A DNA stretch of 33,495 nucleotides from Acidimicrobiia bacterium (lineage in GTDB: Bacteria > Actinomycetota > Acidimicrobiia > Spongiisociales > UBA11373): NCBI GenBank assembly GCA_016932695.1, contig JAFGCH010000107.1, positions 1 to 33,495 on the forward strand, given 5' to 3'. This document shows, in pieces, positions 1 through 6,853 of this stretch; within the stretch, counting starts at the first letter, position 1, and the number at the start of each line of letters is the position of its first letter. Both the position numbers and the translations under genes were made by a program. Below the pieces are notes generated by a model. That model did no database searches. It was not told the origin of the DNA and was given only the letters and a program-made list of their open reading frames with translations.

Positions 1-24
1 CGACCCCCACCCGGCCCACCGTTT
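1..24 (+). repeat. tRNA-3'-end-like repeat, copy 1
   Basis: The first bases read as the end of a tRNA gene: part of a T-loop (CGACC, 1-5), a T-stem strand CCCAC (6-10), an acceptor strand CCGGCCC (11-17) and discriminator A (18). The window cuts off the 5' part, so I cannot confirm a complete tRNA. The same string recurs at 157-182 and 2441-2463. Of the three, this is the only copy that could belong to an intact tRNA gene. The T-arm and acceptor resemble actinobacterial tRNA-Lys, but that identity is a guess. Confidence 0.5.
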
Positions 25-38
25 GGGGGACCGGCCGG

Positions 39-61
39 GTCGCCGCCTGTTCGGCGGCGAC
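39..61 (+). terminator. Strong hairpin, possible terminator after the tRNA-like end
   Basis: A perfect 9-bp stem GTCGCCGCC (39-47) pairs with GGCGGCGAC (53-61) around the loop TGTTC. It starts 15 nt after the tRNA-like repeat and would suit a terminator for that transcript. There is no T-run immediately after the stem, only a weaker TTCTTTTCTT stretch near 81-90. The rest of 62-156 shows nothing I recognise. Confidence 0.45.
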
Positions 62-156
62 GTGGCGGTGAGCGGGGGTGTTCTTTTCTTGCCTGCGGGC
101 TCGTGGGTGAGGTTGTGGGGAGGCCAATCGGTCTGGGTGGGGTTGGCCGGATATGG

Positions 157-182
157 TTCGATCCCCACCCGGCCCACCGTTT
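157..182 (+). repeat. tRNA-3'-end-like repeat, copy 2
   Basis: This copy matches copy 1 over CCCACCCGGCCCACCGTTT with one T/C change in the T-loop part (TTCGATC). The 5 bases before TTCGATC (TATGG) do not pair with CCCAC, so it is not a functional tRNA arm. It lies 15 nt beyond the stop of the DUF1795-like gene and may be an attachment-site remnant. GGGTGGGG (135-142) upstream can pair with CCCCACCC (163-170). Confidence 0.55.
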
Positions 183-196
183 TGGTTGCCTCCCCT

Positions 197-715
197 CTAC
201 CTCGGCGAGCGCCGTGCCGGAGAGCTGGGCGGCTTCACCTTGACCCTGCGAGCCATCTCGCGGAAGGTGGTGGTGAGGCCTCGGGCAGCCTCCGCGGCGC
301 AAGTGCCTTCGAAGCGGACCAGGTGGGCGACGGGCGTCTTGGCTTGGTCGCGCACCAGCAGCAGCACCTGCGCTTGGTACAGGCGATGCTCGCCCTCGGG
401 CCCCGTGACGAAGGTGACGGCGCGCATGACCGCCGGGTGCCCGTCGACCTCGGCCCGGCCCTCGCCGATCAGTTCGAACCCGACCAGGGCGGCTGCGCCG
501 GCGTCGTGCACCCACGAAGTGACGGCGGCGAGATCGGTGTCGGGGGCGACTCGCGTGGCCGAGACGACCGCGTTGGCCCGGAAACCCGCCTCTGCCGGCC
601 CGCCGAAGGCGATTAGCCCGCCGGCGGCGGGCAGCGGCTCCCACCCCTCGGGTACCTCCATGGAGACCGTCGGCGGCCCTGGGAACGACGCACTCGGAAA
701 GGCGTACTGCGACAT
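197..715 (-). CDS. DUF1795/LpqN-like protein
   Basis: A 172-residue protein whose N-terminal region (an extended Pro-rich start, then PEGWEPLP near residue 22) and alternating beta-strand pattern resemble the LpqN/DUF1795 (PsbP-like fold) proteins of actinobacteria. The central part (AVVSATRVAPDTD, then HPAVMRAVTFV) fits that family. There is no signal peptide or lipobox, unlike secreted LpqN. The ATG start lies 3 nt after the stop of the upstream gene, so the two genes form an operon. DUF1795 proteins often accompany type VII secretion substrates; no secretion genes are visible here. The function of this copy is unknown. Confidence 0.6.
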   Translation of the reverse strand: MSQYAFPSASFPGPPTVSMEVPEGWEPLPAAGGLIAFGGPAEAGFRANAVVSATRVAPDTDLAAVTSWVHDAGAAALVGFELIGEGRAEVDGHPAVMRAVTFVTGPEGEHRLYQAQVLLLVRDQAKTPVAHLVRFEGTCAAEAARGLTTTFREMARRVKVKPPSSPARRSPR

Positions 716-718
716 ACG

Positions 719-2179
719 TCACCACCACGTCACGAGGTCGACTAAGTCCGCGCCCTTGTCGAGCGCCCCCCCGCCGAGATCCGACACCAGGCCCTGAGTC
801 TGCTCCCACATGCCCTGGGGGCTGACCGAGACTCCAAAACTGCCCCCTCCCCCGATCCCCAGCGCGGCTCCTAGGTCCATTTCGAAGCCGACCCGCTCCC
901 AGGTGGCGGAGCCTGCGACGTCGGCGTGGACCCCCATTCCCGTGCTGAACTCGGTCGCGCCTTGGGCCGTCACCCCCAGGGCCGTCGCCTCACCGGAGGC
1001 ACGCGCCCGGTCGCCGACGAAGCCTCCCATCCCGGCCCGGCCGGAGAGACCATCGGGACCGACGTGCCCCGAGGCCTGCGCCGTGCCTTCAGCGCCGGCG
1101 AAGACCTCGGCGCTACCGCGGCCGGTGGCCGGCCCGGCAAGCAGGTCCACCTCGCCCTCGAGGGTGGCGCCGGCCCGCAGCCGGCCCTCGACCGCGCCGT
1201 CCACTGCGGCACCGCTCGCCTCGAAGCTGCCGTCGAGCCGTCCTTCGACCCCGACCCGTCCCTCGATCCGGCCTTCCCCGAGCGATCCTATGGAGAACCG
1301 CTCCTCGCGCCGTTCGCCGATGGAGAAGGAGCGGTCTCCCTCGGCCTCGCCTCCGGTTTCGACTCGGCCGGCTGGGCCGCTCCCCGCGGCGGCGACCGCG
1401 GCGGGCAACGGGTGACCGGCGGCAGCCGGGGTCTCCTCCGGTTCCCACCACCAAGGCGCCTTGGGCAGCCGGGGGTCGGTGGGCAGCTTGCCGTCCCTGC
1501 CGACGGGCCGGCGTCTTGGGGGTGCCGCTGCCTCTCCGGCGGCGCCGAGGCGAGCGACGACCTCCTCGCAAGAGACGGTCCAGGCCTCCTCAGCTTCCAA
1601 CTCGGCTTGGCTCCGTTGCTGGGTGATCTCGACGACGCGCTGGAGCACCGGGTCGACAACGGCTACGAACGCCTGGCGGGCCCGGAGAATGGGAGCGGGC
1701 GTGCCCGCACCCGTTTCCCCGCCACTGGTCACCTGATCCAGGAAGGCCTGCTCCAGGTCGGGCAAAGCGTTCATGTTGATCTTTGCGCGCAGCAGTGACC
1801 CTCCGACGTCGGGGATCTCGGGGGGCAGCCGCCACTCCTCCGGGACTGGGCCGGGGCCGAGGGTGGGAGGGATGGGGGGGTTGGTGCCGAAGCGCTCCCA
1901 GGCCATGGAGCTCCACCTCCAGCGACCGTCGAACAGGAGGGTCACCTCGGTGGAAGTGGGGTTGGGATGCGGCGCCGCCGGGTTGTAGGCCGCGGCGAAG
2001 ACGACAAGCGGGTAGCCGGGCCGCACTGCAGCCATGCGCTCCTCGGCATCGGAGAGCAAAGCCGTTGTTGCTGCCCGGTAGCGACCTTCGGCGTGGGCCA
2101 GCAACGCCTCCCGCAGCCGCTCCCGCCTCCGGGTGCAGTCGGCGGAGTGACATCGATCACATTCCACCGCACCGGCCAT
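719..2179 (-). CDS. Unknown protein with long Gly/Ala-rich repetitive C-terminus
   Basis: A 486-residue protein with no family I can name. The start chosen is the ATG at 2179, which has GGGAGG just upstream; the open frame extends to 2488 but that extension has no protein character. Residues 1-20 hold a CxxC plus C cluster (CDRCHSADC). Residues 20-190 look alpha/beta with several aromatic residues. Residues 190-270 are charged and Pro-rich. From about 270 to 450 alternating short-residue/Gly segments (GRVGVEG, DGSFEASG) suggest a beta-solenoid-like or flexible stalk. The C-terminus (GLVSDLGGGALDKGADLV) is a short helix. Gly/Ala-rich tails of this kind occur in actinobacterial secreted or polymorphic-toxin-like proteins. 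Its partner is the DUF1795-like gene 3 nt downstream. Confidence 0.65.
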   Translation of the reverse strand: MAGAVECDRCHSADCTRRRERLREALLAHAEGRYRAATTALLSDAEERMAAVRPGYPLVVFAAAYNPAAPHPNPTSTEVTLLFDGRWRWSSMAWERFGTNPPIPPTLGPGPVPEEWRLPPEIPDVGGSLLRAKINMNALPDLEQAFLDQVTSGGETGAGTPAPILRARQAFVAVVDPVLQRVVEITQQRSQAELEAEEAWTVSCEEVVARLGAAGEAAAPPRRRPVGRDGKLPTDPRLPKAPWWWEPEETPAAAGHPLPAAVAAAGSGPAGRVETGGEAEGDRSFSIGERREERFSIGSLGEGRIEGRVGVEGRLDGSFEASGAAVDGAVEGRLRAGATLEGEVDLLAGPATGRGSAEVFAGAEGTAQASGHVGPDGLSGRAGMGGFVGDRARASGEATALGVTAQGATEFSTGMGVHADVAGSATWERVGFEMDLGAALGIGGGGSFGVSVSPQGMWEQTQGLVSDLGGGALDKGADLVDLVTWW

Positions 2180-2403
2180 TCCTGCCCTCCCGCCGGACTG
2201 GGCCGACTCTACCCGGCAGCGTGCCCCCGTTCTGGGCAGGCCCCGCCGGCGGCGGGCTGGGCGCCCCCCGGCGCCCCACCAGGAGAACCGGGTTCTTGGC
2301 CCGTCAGCCTTGTCCACCCGGCGGGGATCGCCTCCAGGAGCGCCGGGGCGTCGGCGATCCCTAGCGGCGCCCCGGCACGTTCCCTCCCGGGTGGCAGGTC
2401 CAC
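2180..2403. other. Intergenic stretch without recognised gene
   Basis: This 224-nt gap lies between the start of the Gly/Ala-rich protein gene and the stop of the HEPN gene. Both neighbours read leftward. It presumably carries the promoter of the 2179 gene. I see no clear -10 element or small gene in it. Confidence 0.4.
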
Positions 2404-2868
2404 TTACAGAGCTGGGGGTGTGTACCCGAATGGTTCTGGTTTCGACCCCCACCCGGCCCACCGGTTGCGGGAGGCATGCTGGAAGCACCGTCGGCTGCTC
2501 ACGATGAGTTGTGCCGCCTCGAACAGTTTCCTGGCTTGCGCCACCGCACGGTGGGCGTCTGGTGCGCTGATGGATGCCGCCCGGTACTGGGCCTTGGACT
2601 TGGCGGACAGCAGTCGCTGCAGGACGGTTGCGAGGCGTGCCGTGTCGGGCCCTGCGGCTGTCAGTTCGCGCAGCGCCGTCGCATGCTTCTCGGTCTTGGA
2701 AGTCGAGCCGAGGCGCTTCAGGCAGATGGCGTCTTTGGAATTGACTCCCGAGATCACCGCGGCCGACACCGCGGGGTTGGGCAATGCTGCTTCAAGGGCG
2801 ATTTCGGCTGCCTCCAGGAACTCCCGCGCTTTGGCGAGATGCTCCCGGGCTACTCCCAGCGGGGTCAC
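2404..2868 (-). CDS. HEPN-domain protein, toxin of an MNT/HEPN pair
   Basis: A 154-residue helical protein. Residues 1-125 (AREHLAKAREFLEAAEIAL at the start, then SAAVISGVNSKDAI) match the small HEPN proteins that pair with nucleotidyltransferases. A KSKAQY motif (90-95) followed by a terminal helix is where related proteins carry KxxxxY. HEPN proteins of such pairs are typically RNases neutralised by the MNT partner. The GTG start at 2868 overlaps the MNT stop (GTGA), which indicates translational coupling. The last ~19 residues are read through the tRNA-like repeat and beyond, ending at TAA 2406-2404. They look non-native, so the original C-terminus may have been replaced. Confidence 0.75.
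   Translation of the reverse strand: MTPLGVAREHLAKAREFLEAAEIALEAALPNPAVSAAVISGVNSKDAICLKRLGSTSKTEKHATALRELTAAGPDTARLATVLQRLLSAKSKAQYRAASISAPDAHRAVAQARKLFEAAQLIVSSRRCFQHASRNRWAGWGSKPEPFGYTPPAL
2441..2463 (+). repeat. tRNA-3'-end-like repeat, copy 3
   Basis: TTCGACC followed by CCCACCCGGCCCACCG is identical to copy 1 over the shared part. It is embedded in the 3' end of the HEPN gene and encodes HEPN residues 136-143 on the opposite strand. With copy 2 it brackets the two-gene unit at 197-2179 as a direct repeat. Confidence 0.6.
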
Positions 2869-3497
2869 CTTCCGGTGAGGGGTACGGGGGCCCGTGGGAT
2901 ATGGAGGCCGGCCACTCGGATCCCGTCCCGGGCAACGTCGAGGGGCAATCGCTCGCCGGCATCTAGCAGGGCGGCGTACTCCTCCATCGAGTACTCGACC
3001 ACGCTGCAGGGGTTCCCGCTCCAAGAGCGCACCGCAGAGGCCAGTTCCGCGAGCCGGCACTCCCAGTCCCCGTCGCCGACCGGCACTGCCGGCGGACGGA
3101 TGACGAGCAGATCGATGTCGCTCTGCGATCCGCCGTCGCCCCGGGCGAAGGACCCGAACGCCCAAACCGCATCGGGTGCAGGGACGGCCGCCTCGGTCCA
3201 ACTGCCGATGCGCTGCAGCAGGCGCTGCCGGAGCGTGGCGAGTTGTTCGATGGCCGGCGCGGAAACGTGATCGCGATTGAGGCGGAAGGCCAGAGCAGGC
3301 GGCCGCGACTCCTCGATCACCACCCCCGCACGGGCAAGCCGGCGGAGTACCTTGCTCGCCTGAACGTGGCTCACCCGACCTGCGGTGAGCCGAGCCACCG
3401 CTCGCGCCGACAGCCCGTCGGTCGCGCCGGCCAGGACCAACAGCACCTGCCCCTCGCTGGAAGGGATTACGTCGGATATCGGATGAGAGGTGTTCAC
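2865..3497 (-). CDS. MNT-type nucleotidyltransferase with N-terminal winged helix (antitoxin)
   Basis: A 210-residue protein. Residues 14-75 form a winged-helix DNA-binding region (LSARAVARLTAGRVSHVQASK is the likely recognition segment). Residues 110-200 are a minimal nucleotidyltransferase: GSFARGD at 115-121 and SDIDLLV at 126-132 provide the Gly-Ser and Asp-x-Asp metal-binding motifs. In MNT/HEPN modules this enzyme modifies and silences the HEPN toxin. The winged helix suggests it also represses its own operon. The start is GTG at 3497, and the HEPN gene overlaps its stop. Confidence 0.85.
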   Translation of the reverse strand: MNTSHPISDVIPSSEGQVLLVLAGATDGLSARAVARLTAGRVSHVQASKVLRRLARAGVVIEESRPPALAFRLNRDHVSAPAIEQLATLRQRLLQRIGSWTEAAVPAPDAVWAFGSFARGDGGSQSDIDLLVIRPPAVPVGDGDWECRLAELASAVRSWSGNPCSVVEYSMEEYAALLDAGERLPLDVARDGIRVAGLHIPRAPVPLTGR

Positions 3498-3519
3498 CTC
3501 AGAGCCTCGGAAAGGATCA

Positions 3520-3538
3520 TTACCATACGGTAAGTATA
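3520..3538 (-). promoter_or_regulatory. Promoter/operator candidate of the MNT-HEPN operon
   Basis: An inverted repeat TTACC-ATAC-GGTAA spans 3520-3533. Next to it, on the minus strand, TATACT (3538-3533) is a good -10 hexamer. An operator just downstream of or overlapping the -10 element, 23 nt before the GTG start, fits autorepression by the winged-helix antitoxin. Confidence 0.5.
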
Positions 3539-3729
3539 GTTGCCACCAAGCCGCTCCACCATGGCCCTTTCGCGTGGCACCTCGCTCAGTGACCGCCTCC
3601 CGGCGACCGAAGGCAGTTGTCGTTGTCGGGCATGTGCTACGGGGGCGGCAAGTCTGAGTCCACCGTACGTCGGCGGACGGCGCGATGGAACCCCGTCGGC
3701 GGCCGGCACTTCCAGCGGAACGCCCTCGC
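3539..3729. other. Gap between MNT-HEPN promoter and the DUF2927 gene
   Basis: About 190 nt between the toxin-antitoxin promoter and the stop of the membrane-protein gene. It holds the upstream part of the MNT promoter. I see no gene or strong hairpin. Confidence 0.4.
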
Positions 3730-4641
3730 CTACTCCGCCGGTATGGCCTCCAGGATCGCCAGGGCGTCGGCGATGGTCATCCCCGGGATGATCTCCGGGC
3801 GGTACAGCATCTCGATGATCGCCCGGTCGATGGGGGCGTAGCGATTGGTGGTGGTCCAGTCGATCTGGAAGATGCTGTCCGGGTACTGGTCGGTGTCGTT
3901 GAGCAGCCCCAGGCTCTGGGTGACTTCCTCCCGGATGAGGTGGGCCCGTTCCTCCGGGGTGATTCCGGTGGTGGAGATGAGGACCACGCCGTCGGTGATG
4001 GCCCCGACTTCGTCCCACCAGATGTACACGAAGCCCATGTTCACCGGGACGTATTCGGGCAGGATCGTGGCGAACTCCGCTTCGGGGACGAACCAGATCT
4101 CCAGGTTGGCGGTGTCCTCCAGGGCGGGGTCGTCGAGCAGCGTGATGGTGCGAGGGGCGATGAGCTCGTTGAGGTCGGCGATGACCCTCTCGAGGACGGC
4201 CACGTCACGCGGGGTGGCGTCGTTGTAGACGAGGACGACGATGTCCTGGTCCCACTTGTGGATCACCCCGCCTCCGCCGCCGTACTCCGCCTGGCCGGCG
4301 ATGTCCTCGAAGTAGTCCAGTTCGGCCCGGTTGTACAGGAACCGGGGGCGGGTGGTGGTGGCCGCGGTCGTCGTGGTGGTCTCGGTGGTGGTGGTGGCGG
4401 CCGTGGTGGTGGTGGCCGCGGTGGTAGAAGTGGCCTCTCCGCTGGTGGTCGTGGCCAGGGTGGTGGAGGTAGTGCTCGAGGCGGCGGTGTCCTCACCGCC
4501 TCCGGTGAGGAGCACCACCAGCACCACTGCCGCGGCGGCCAGGACGGCGGTGCCGGCGGCCCAGAGAATCCAGGCGCGGCGGGCCGGCGGAGGAGGCGGA
4601 GGAGGAGGGACGGCGCCGGCAGGATTGGGCTGGGAGTACAT
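3730..4641 (-). CDS. Membrane-anchored DUF2927 protein
   Basis: A 303-residue protein. A short Pro-rich cytoplasmic start (residues 8-20) is followed by one membrane span (about 23-45), a Thr/Ser-rich linker (about 53-98) and a folded outer domain (100-303). The outer domain shows the DUF2927 signature around IREEVTQSLGLLND and YPDSIFQ, the segment where related proteins carry a metalloprotease-like glutamate. The DUF2927 domain has no established reaction. The nearest upstream gene is divergent (LarA homologue at 4770), so this is probably a single-gene unit. The Thr-codon run explains the GGT-rich stretch at about 4345-4475. Confidence 0.75.
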   Translation of the reverse strand: MYSQPNPAGAVPPPPPPPPARRAWILWAAGTAVLAAAAVVLVVLLTGGGEDTAASSTTSTTLATTTSGEATSTTAATTTTAATTTTETTTTTAATTTRPRFLYNRAELDYFEDIAGQAEYGGGGGVIHKWDQDIVVLVYNDATPRDVAVLERVIADLNELIAPRTITLLDDPALEDTANLEIWFVPEAEFATILPEYVPVNMGFVYIWWDEVGAITDGVVLISTTGITPEERAHLIREEVTQSLGLLNDTDQYPDSIFQIDWTTTNRYAPIDRAIIEMLYRPEIIPGMTIADALAILEAIPAE

Positions 4642-4769
4642 GCTGGCCCTTCGACGAGGTGGGTCCCATTCTGGTCGGCATCCGGGGAGATGCTGGCTGC
4701 GGCCCGGCGCCTTCCGACAGGAGGTACGGTACGGTCCCCGGGAGTGAGGACCGAGAAAGGGGATCGCCC

Positions 4770-6044
4770 GTGCCCGAATTGAGGCTGGCCTACGGCCGTG
4801 GCACCCTGGCGCTGGAGGTGCCGGCGGGAGCGGAGATCATCGAGCCCCGGCTGCTCCCCACACTGCCCGACCCCCGGGAGCGCATCCTGGAGGCGCTCGC
4901 CGGCCCGTTGGATTCGCCTCCTTTGGCGGAGCTCGCCCGGGGCCGCCGGACGGCCGGTATCAGCATCTGCGACGTCACCCGCCCCTACCCGCTGCGCACG
5001 GTGCTGCCCCCGGTGCTGGAGCAGCTGGCCGAGTTGCGGGTGACCCTCTTCGTGGCCACCGGGTCCCACCGCGTCTGCACTCCGGAGGAGATGGAGGAGA
5101 TGCTGGGCGGCGAGATCCTGGCCGCCGTCGAAGTGGTGCAGCACGACGCCCGCCGGCCCGACCGGCATCGCCGCCTGGGCAGCCTGCCCGACAGCGGGGC
5201 CCCCATCGAACTGGAAGAGGAGTTCCTCGAACAGGATCTGCGGCTGACCCTGGGCATGGTGGAGCCCCACTTCTTCGCCGGTTTCTCCGGTGGCCCCAAG
5301 ATGGTGGCCCCGGGCCTGGCCTCGCTGGAAACCATCCTCGACCTGCACTCCCCGGCCCGGGTGGTGGACCCCGGGGCGACCTGGGGGGTCCTGGTGAACA
5401 ACCCAGTGCACTACGGCATCCGGCAGGCGGCGGCGCCGGCGGCGGTGCACCTCTCCGTAGAGGTGACCCAGAACCGCTACCGGGAGCCGACGGGCGTCTA
5501 CGCCGGACTTCCCGAGGAGGCCCACGCCGCCGGGTGTGCCGCGGCCCGGGAAGCGGTGATGCACCCGGTGGAGGTGTCGTTCGACGTGGTGGTGGCCACC
5601 AACGGGGGCTACCCCCTCGACCAGAACCTCTACCAGACGGTGAAGGGGATCAGCGCCGCCGCCCAGATTGTGAAACCCGGCGGGGCCATCCTGGTGGCGG
5701 CGGGGTGTTCCGACGGCTTCCCCGACCACGGCCGCTACCGGGAGACCCTCGCCGCCTATGCCGGGCCCGGGGAGTTCCTCGACGCCCTGCCCGGGCTTGC
5801 CCCGGCTTCCGACCTGTGGCAGGTGATCGTCCAGGCCAAAATCGGGGCCCGGGCGCGGGTGCTGCTGCACACGGCGGGCCTCTCCGACGATGAGGTGCGC
5901 GCCGCCTGGCTGGAGCCGGTGCCCGACCTCCAGGCGGCCTTCGGCTCCCTTCTGAGGGAGGCGGGCCCGGGAGCCCGGGTTGCCGTCCTTCCCGGCGGGC
6001 CTCATGTGATTCCGTTCCTGCCGGACGCCCGGCCGGGGGAGTAG
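4770..6044 (+). CDS. LarA-family nickel-dependent racemase
   Basis: A 424-residue protein, close to the usual LarA length. The GTG start at 4770 follows a GAGAAAGGGG ribosome site; the longer frame upstream is not protein-like. Motifs: DVTRP (68-72), ATGSHR (96-101), then H167, K177 in GFSGGPK, and H193. The spacing H-10-K-16-H equals that of H174, K184 and H200 in Lactobacillus plantarum LarA, where Lys carries the pincer nickel cofactor and the last His binds nickel. LarA racemises D/L-lactate; homologues act on other 2-hydroxyacids, so the substrate here is open. The cofactor-building genes larB, larC and larE are not in the window. Confidence 0.88.
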   Translation: MPELRLAYGRGTLALEVPAGAEIIEPRLLPTLPDPRERILEALAGPLDSPPLAELARGRRTAGISICDVTRPYPLRTVLPPVLEQLAELRVTLFVATGSHRVCTPEEMEEMLGGEILAAVEVVQHDARRPDRHRRLGSLPDSGAPIELEEEFLEQDLRLTLGMVEPHFFAGFSGGPKMVAPGLASLETILDLHSPARVVDPGATWGVLVNNPVHYGIRQAAAPAAVHLSVEVTQNRYREPTGVYAGLPEEAHAAGCAAAREAVMHPVEVSFDVVVATNGGYPLDQNLYQTVKGISAAAQIVKPGGAILVAAGCSDGFPDHGRYRETLAAYAGPGEFLDALPGLAPASDLWQVIVQAKIGARARVLLHTAGLSDDEVRAAWLEPVPDLQAAFGSLLREAGPGARVAVLPGGPHVIPFLPDARPGE

Positions 6045-6097
6045 TCGGGGGCACCGCGCCGTTGAGGCGGGGACGCCGCGGCACGGCCGGATGCCGC

Positions 6098-6805
6098 CTA
6101 GTCCCGGGGCCCGCTGTGGTAGCCCAGGGTGGACAGGTATTCCGGGATCAGCCCGGCCAGGTAGCCACCGCAGGCTGCGGTGGCCGAGCCCACGATGGGC
6201 AGCCGGAGCACGGCGTAGTTGTCGGTCAGCGGGCAAGCGGCACGCAGTTCCTCGGTGTGGGCGTCGAGGGCGTAGAGGCTGAGGCGGGCGGCGGCCGAGC
6301 CGAGCACGGCGGGCACCTCCAGCCAGCCGTCGTCCTGCACCAGCAGCATCTCATCGGCGGTGCCGCTGCCGATGGACAGCAGGTCGCCGTTGCCTACGGT
6401 GACGGGGCACTCCACCGCGTTGGCGGCGAACTCCCGGCATTCGCCCACGGTGAAGGCGGGGCGAAAGGCGGCGGCGAAGGCGATCAGATCGGCGGCCGCC
6501 GCGCCGGTGGCGGGAAAGGCCCCGGTGGCAGCGGTGACGTCGCCGGCGCCCACGGCGGTCCAGAAGAGGCGGGCGGCGGCCAGGAGGTCGTCTGCCGGGA
6601 GGGTGGTGGTGGGCCCGGCGGTGGTAGTGATGGTGACGAGCGGCGCGGCCACGGTGGTGGTCGGGACCCCGTCGCCGAAAACGCCGACCAGCCAGGCGCC
6701 GCCGGCGGCGAGGACGATCAGCGCCCCGGCCAGGGCTAGCGCCTTGGCCGACCGGGGCGGCGCCGGCGCCGGCGGCTCCACACCGAGGCGCACGTCCGTG
6801 GACAT
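6098..6805 (-). CDS. Unknown single-span membrane protein with Thr-rich linker
   Basis: A 235-residue protein with a cytoplasmic Pro-rich start, one membrane span (about 20-45), a Thr-rich linker (50-68) and an outer domain. In the outer domain a helical first half (LLAAARLFWTAVGAGDVTAA) resembles SnoaL/NTF2-like or lumazine-binding-type folds. It contains four cysteines, two of them close together (ECREF and VECPV), which could form disulfides. I do not recognise a family. It stands 48 nt from the sulfurtransferase gene on the same strand but has its own -10 element. Confidence 0.6.
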   Translation of the reverse strand: MSTDVRLGVEPPAPAPPRSAKALALAGALIVLAAGGAWLVGVFGDGVPTTTVAAPLVTITTTAGPTTTLPADDLLAAARLFWTAVGAGDVTAATGAFPATGAAAADLIAFAAAFRPAFTVGECREFAANAVECPVTVGNGDLLSIGSGTADEMLLVQDDGWLEVPAVLGSAAARLSLYALDAHTEELRAACPLTDNYAVLRLPIVGSATAACGGYLAGLIPEYLSTLGYHSGPRD

Positions 6806-6819
6806 CTCGGTGCAGCGTA
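6806..6819 (-). promoter_or_regulatory. -10 hexamer near the start of the 6805 gene
   Basis: Minus-strand TACGCT (6819-6814) ends 8 nt before the ATG at 6805. This suggests a leaderless or nearly leaderless transcript separate from the sulfurtransferase unit. Confidence 0.45.
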
Positions 6820-6853
6820 GGACCGGGCGGCTAATAGGGGGATAAGCGGCCGG

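Noticed and set aside
4345-4475. GGT-rich low-complexity repeat resembling a satellite or CRISPR-like array
   Set aside because: It is the antisense of Thr/Ser codons in the linker of the DUF2927 protein, with no regular repeat-spacer structure.
4263-6236. 657-codon open frame on the minus strand
   Set aside because: It lies antisense to the LarA gene and overlaps the start of the DUF2927 gene. Its composition is that of a GC-rich shadow frame with no recognisable motifs.
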